From Hyphococcus sp. (GTDB lineage: Bacteria; Pseudomonadota; Alphaproteobacteria; Caulobacterales; Parvularculaceae), in NCBI GenBank assembly GCA_021604605.1, contig BQJH01000017.1, positions 1-22,991 of the forward strand: a stretch of 22,991 nucleotides of DNA. The letters run 5' to 3'. The translations under genes and the position numbers were made by a program. The number at the start of each line of letters is the position of its first letter. Within the stretch, counting starts at the first letter, position 1. This document shows positions 21,692 through 22,991 of this stretch, one piece after another. The notes beneath the pieces are model-generated. The model was given only the letters and a program-made list of their open reading frames with translations, did no database searches and was not told where the DNA came from.

Positions 21692-22991
21692 ATGACAAAT
21701 AAAATTACACGCCGCGCAACATTATCGGCCGGGCTGGCAGCAGGTGCTGCCTCCTGCACGCCCGCCCCCAAGATGACGTCCCATCAGTCCGTTAGTGAAG
21801 GCGCAGACGGATTGTTTTCTCACGGCGTCGCAAGCGGTGACCCTACTCATGATGGAGTTGTGATCTGGACGCGGCTTTTTCATGAGATGCTTTCTTCCGC
21901 CCCTCAGTCACTGACGGCAAACTGGCAAATTTCCACGCAGGAAGATTTTTCGACCATCGTTCGCGAAGGGGCGGTGACAACCAACAGCGCTCGCGACTGG
22001 ACGGTTAAAGCGCTGGTCGACGGTCTTGAGCCCGGTACGGTTTATTATTACCGGTTTGAGATGGGCGGTGTAGTTTCCCAAACCGGGCGCACCCGCACCC
22101 TGCCGGTCGGCCAAGTTGATAACGCACGCTTCGCCGTCCTGTCCTGCTCCAATTATCCTTTTGGCTATTTCAATGTTTACGATCTGATCGCTCGGCGCGA
22201 TGACCTTGATGCGGTCATTCATCTTGGCGATTACTTTTATGAATATGGTCGCGATGGCTATGGCGGCGAGAGCGGCGCCGCTCTTGGGCGCGAACACATA
22301 CCGGCCCATGAAGCCTTGACGTTAGGTGATTATCGCACCCGCCACGCGCAATATAAATCAGACCCGGCCAGTCTGGCGATGCACGCTGCCCACGCCATTA
22401 TTCCGATCTGGGATGATCACGAGACGGCAAATGATTCCTGGAAAGGCGGTGCGGAAAACCACGACCCCGCAACGGAAGGCGACTGGAACGATCGCAAGCG
22501 CGCGGCGCTGCAGGCCTATTATGAGTGGATGCCGGTGCGTGAACCGACTGCAACACCGGCGGCGTTTTTCCGTTCTTATGTCTATGGCGACCTGTTAACT
22601 TTAAGCGCCATTGAAACGCGGCTCATGGCGCGGTCGGAGGTTTTTGAATATTCAACCGTCATTCCAACGCTAAAAACAGAAGACGACGTTGAGCACTTTA
22701 AAAAGGAAATCCTCTGGGACGAGAAGAGAGAAATGCTCGGTGCACAACAGCTGAGCTATTTAAAAGAAACACTCGGCGCCTCTATAGAAGCCGGGCAACC
22801 ATGGCGGTTGATCGCCAATCAGGTGGTGATGGCAAAAGTCACCGCTCCCGACCTGACGCCCCACGTCACGGAAGAAGACATTGCCGAATTAGAACAACAA
22901 TGGGACCAGGCGCGCGCCTTCGTCCGCTCATCAACGCTTGGGTTACCGACAAACTTCGACGCGTGGGATGGATACCCCGCCGCACGCGAAC
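21692..22991 (+). CDS. phoD: PhoD-like alkaline phosphatase, Tat-exported (3'-truncated by the window)
   Basis: Open to the window edge, 433 codons visible. The ATG at 21692 follows GAGGGG by 5 bases. The N-terminus has a twin-arginine motif (ITRRATLS) and a hydrophobic stretch ending AASC, so it is a Tat substrate and possibly a lipoprotein at Cys22. The PhoD N-terminal domain follows: FSHGVASGDPTHDGVVIWTR and later GLEPGTVYYYRFE. The metallophosphatase domain then begins: FAVLSCSNYPFGYFNVYDLI, AVIHLGDYFYEYG, PIWDDHETAND and a later RLIANQVVMAK segment. PhoD enzymes release phosphate from mono- and diesters using Ca2+ and Fe3+. No Pho box was recognised in the 127-base divergent gap (21565-21691). 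The symbol reflects the family. Confidence 0.93.
   Translation, partial: MTNKITRRATLSAGLAAGAASCTPAPKMTSHQSVSEGADGLFSHGVASGDPTHDGVVIWTRLFHEMLSSAPQSLTANWQISTQEDFSTIVREGAVTTNSARDWTVKALVDGLEPGTVYYYRFEMGGVVSQTGRTRTLPVGQVDNARFAVLSCSNYPFGYFNVYDLIARRDDLDAVIHLGDYFYEYGRDGYGGESGAALGREHIPAHEALTLGDYRTRHAQYKSDPASLAMHAAHAIIPIWDDHETANDSWKGGAENHDPATEGDWNDRKRAALQAYYEWMPVREPTATPAAFFRSYVYGDLLTLSAIETRLMARSEVFEYSTVIPTLKTEDDVEHFKKEILWDEKREMLGAQQLSYLKETLGASIEAGQPWRLIANQVVMAKVTAPDLTPHVTEEDIAELEQQWDQARAFVRSSTLGLPTNFDAWDGYPAARE

Noticed and set aside
21908..22309. 133-residue minus-strand open frame near the end of the window
   Set aside because: It is antisense to the PhoD-like gene, whose conserved motifs lie in the plus frame.
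1..22991. CRISPR arrays, insertion sequences, prophage, tRNA or rRNA genes, toxin-antitoxin or defence loci
   Set aside because: No regularly spaced repeats, transposase-like frames, terminal inverted repeats, tRNA-like cloverleafs or nuclease/defence motifs were seen on either strand.

Overview
The window looks like ordinary chromosome of an alphaproteobacterium with moderate G+C. Three things point there. An F0 ATP-synthase operon in the order I-a-c-b'-b stands apart from any F1 genes. The glycine decarboxylase P-protein is split into two chains (gcvPA and gcvPB). The SMC, Zur and FutA/FbpA-type proteins have alphaproteobacterial-looking sequences. Without database searches I cannot name a genus; a relative of the Caulobacterales, Hyphomonadales or Parvularculales is my guess. 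No rRNA, tRNA, CRISPR array, insertion sequence or prophage was seen.

Layout. 1-2.6 kb: the C-terminal part of the chromosome-condensation ATPase SMC, convergent with a small unknown lipoprotein. 2.7-3.8 kb: a DUF1428 protein convergent with a glutathione S-transferase-like protein. 3.8-7.3 kb: a promoter and structured leader, then atpI-atpB-atpE-atpF'-atpF and a DUF924 gene whose start overlaps the atpF stop codon. 7.3-14.1 kb (minus strand): a tandem glycine riboswitch followed by gcvT, gcvH, a 56-residue glycine-zipper membrane protein, gcvPA, an AT-rich 106-residue unknown gene, gcvPB, and a membrane-anchored FMN glutamate-synthase-domain protein. 14.2-14.7 kb: a Zur/Fur-family regulator whose promoter carries a perfect direct repeat. 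14.8-18.7 kb: a ferric-iron ABC importer, with the binding lipoprotein and ATPase on the minus strand and the fused permease divergent on the plus strand. 18.7-21.6 kb: two overlapping exported amidohydrolases, one with an intact metal site and one apparently without. 21.7 kb to the end: the N-terminal part of a Tat-exported PhoD-like phosphatase.

How the parts work together. The gcv operon encodes the T, H and P proteins of the glycine cleavage system, and the riboswitch should turn it on when glycine is abundant. The atp operon builds the proton channel and stator of ATP synthase. The regulator and the iron importer suggest a small metal-homeostasis neighbourhood, although the sequence does not prove that the regulator controls the importer.

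No stretch over 300 bases lacks a feature. The longest protein-free one (about 13832-14169) holds the gcv promoter and riboswitch; the next (3796-4073) holds the atp promoter and leader. I found no convincing new defence or mobile system. The best leads are the two unannotated small genes embedded in the gcv operon, the degenerate amidohydrolase partner, and the hairpins that sit on stop codons at every convergent gene junction.
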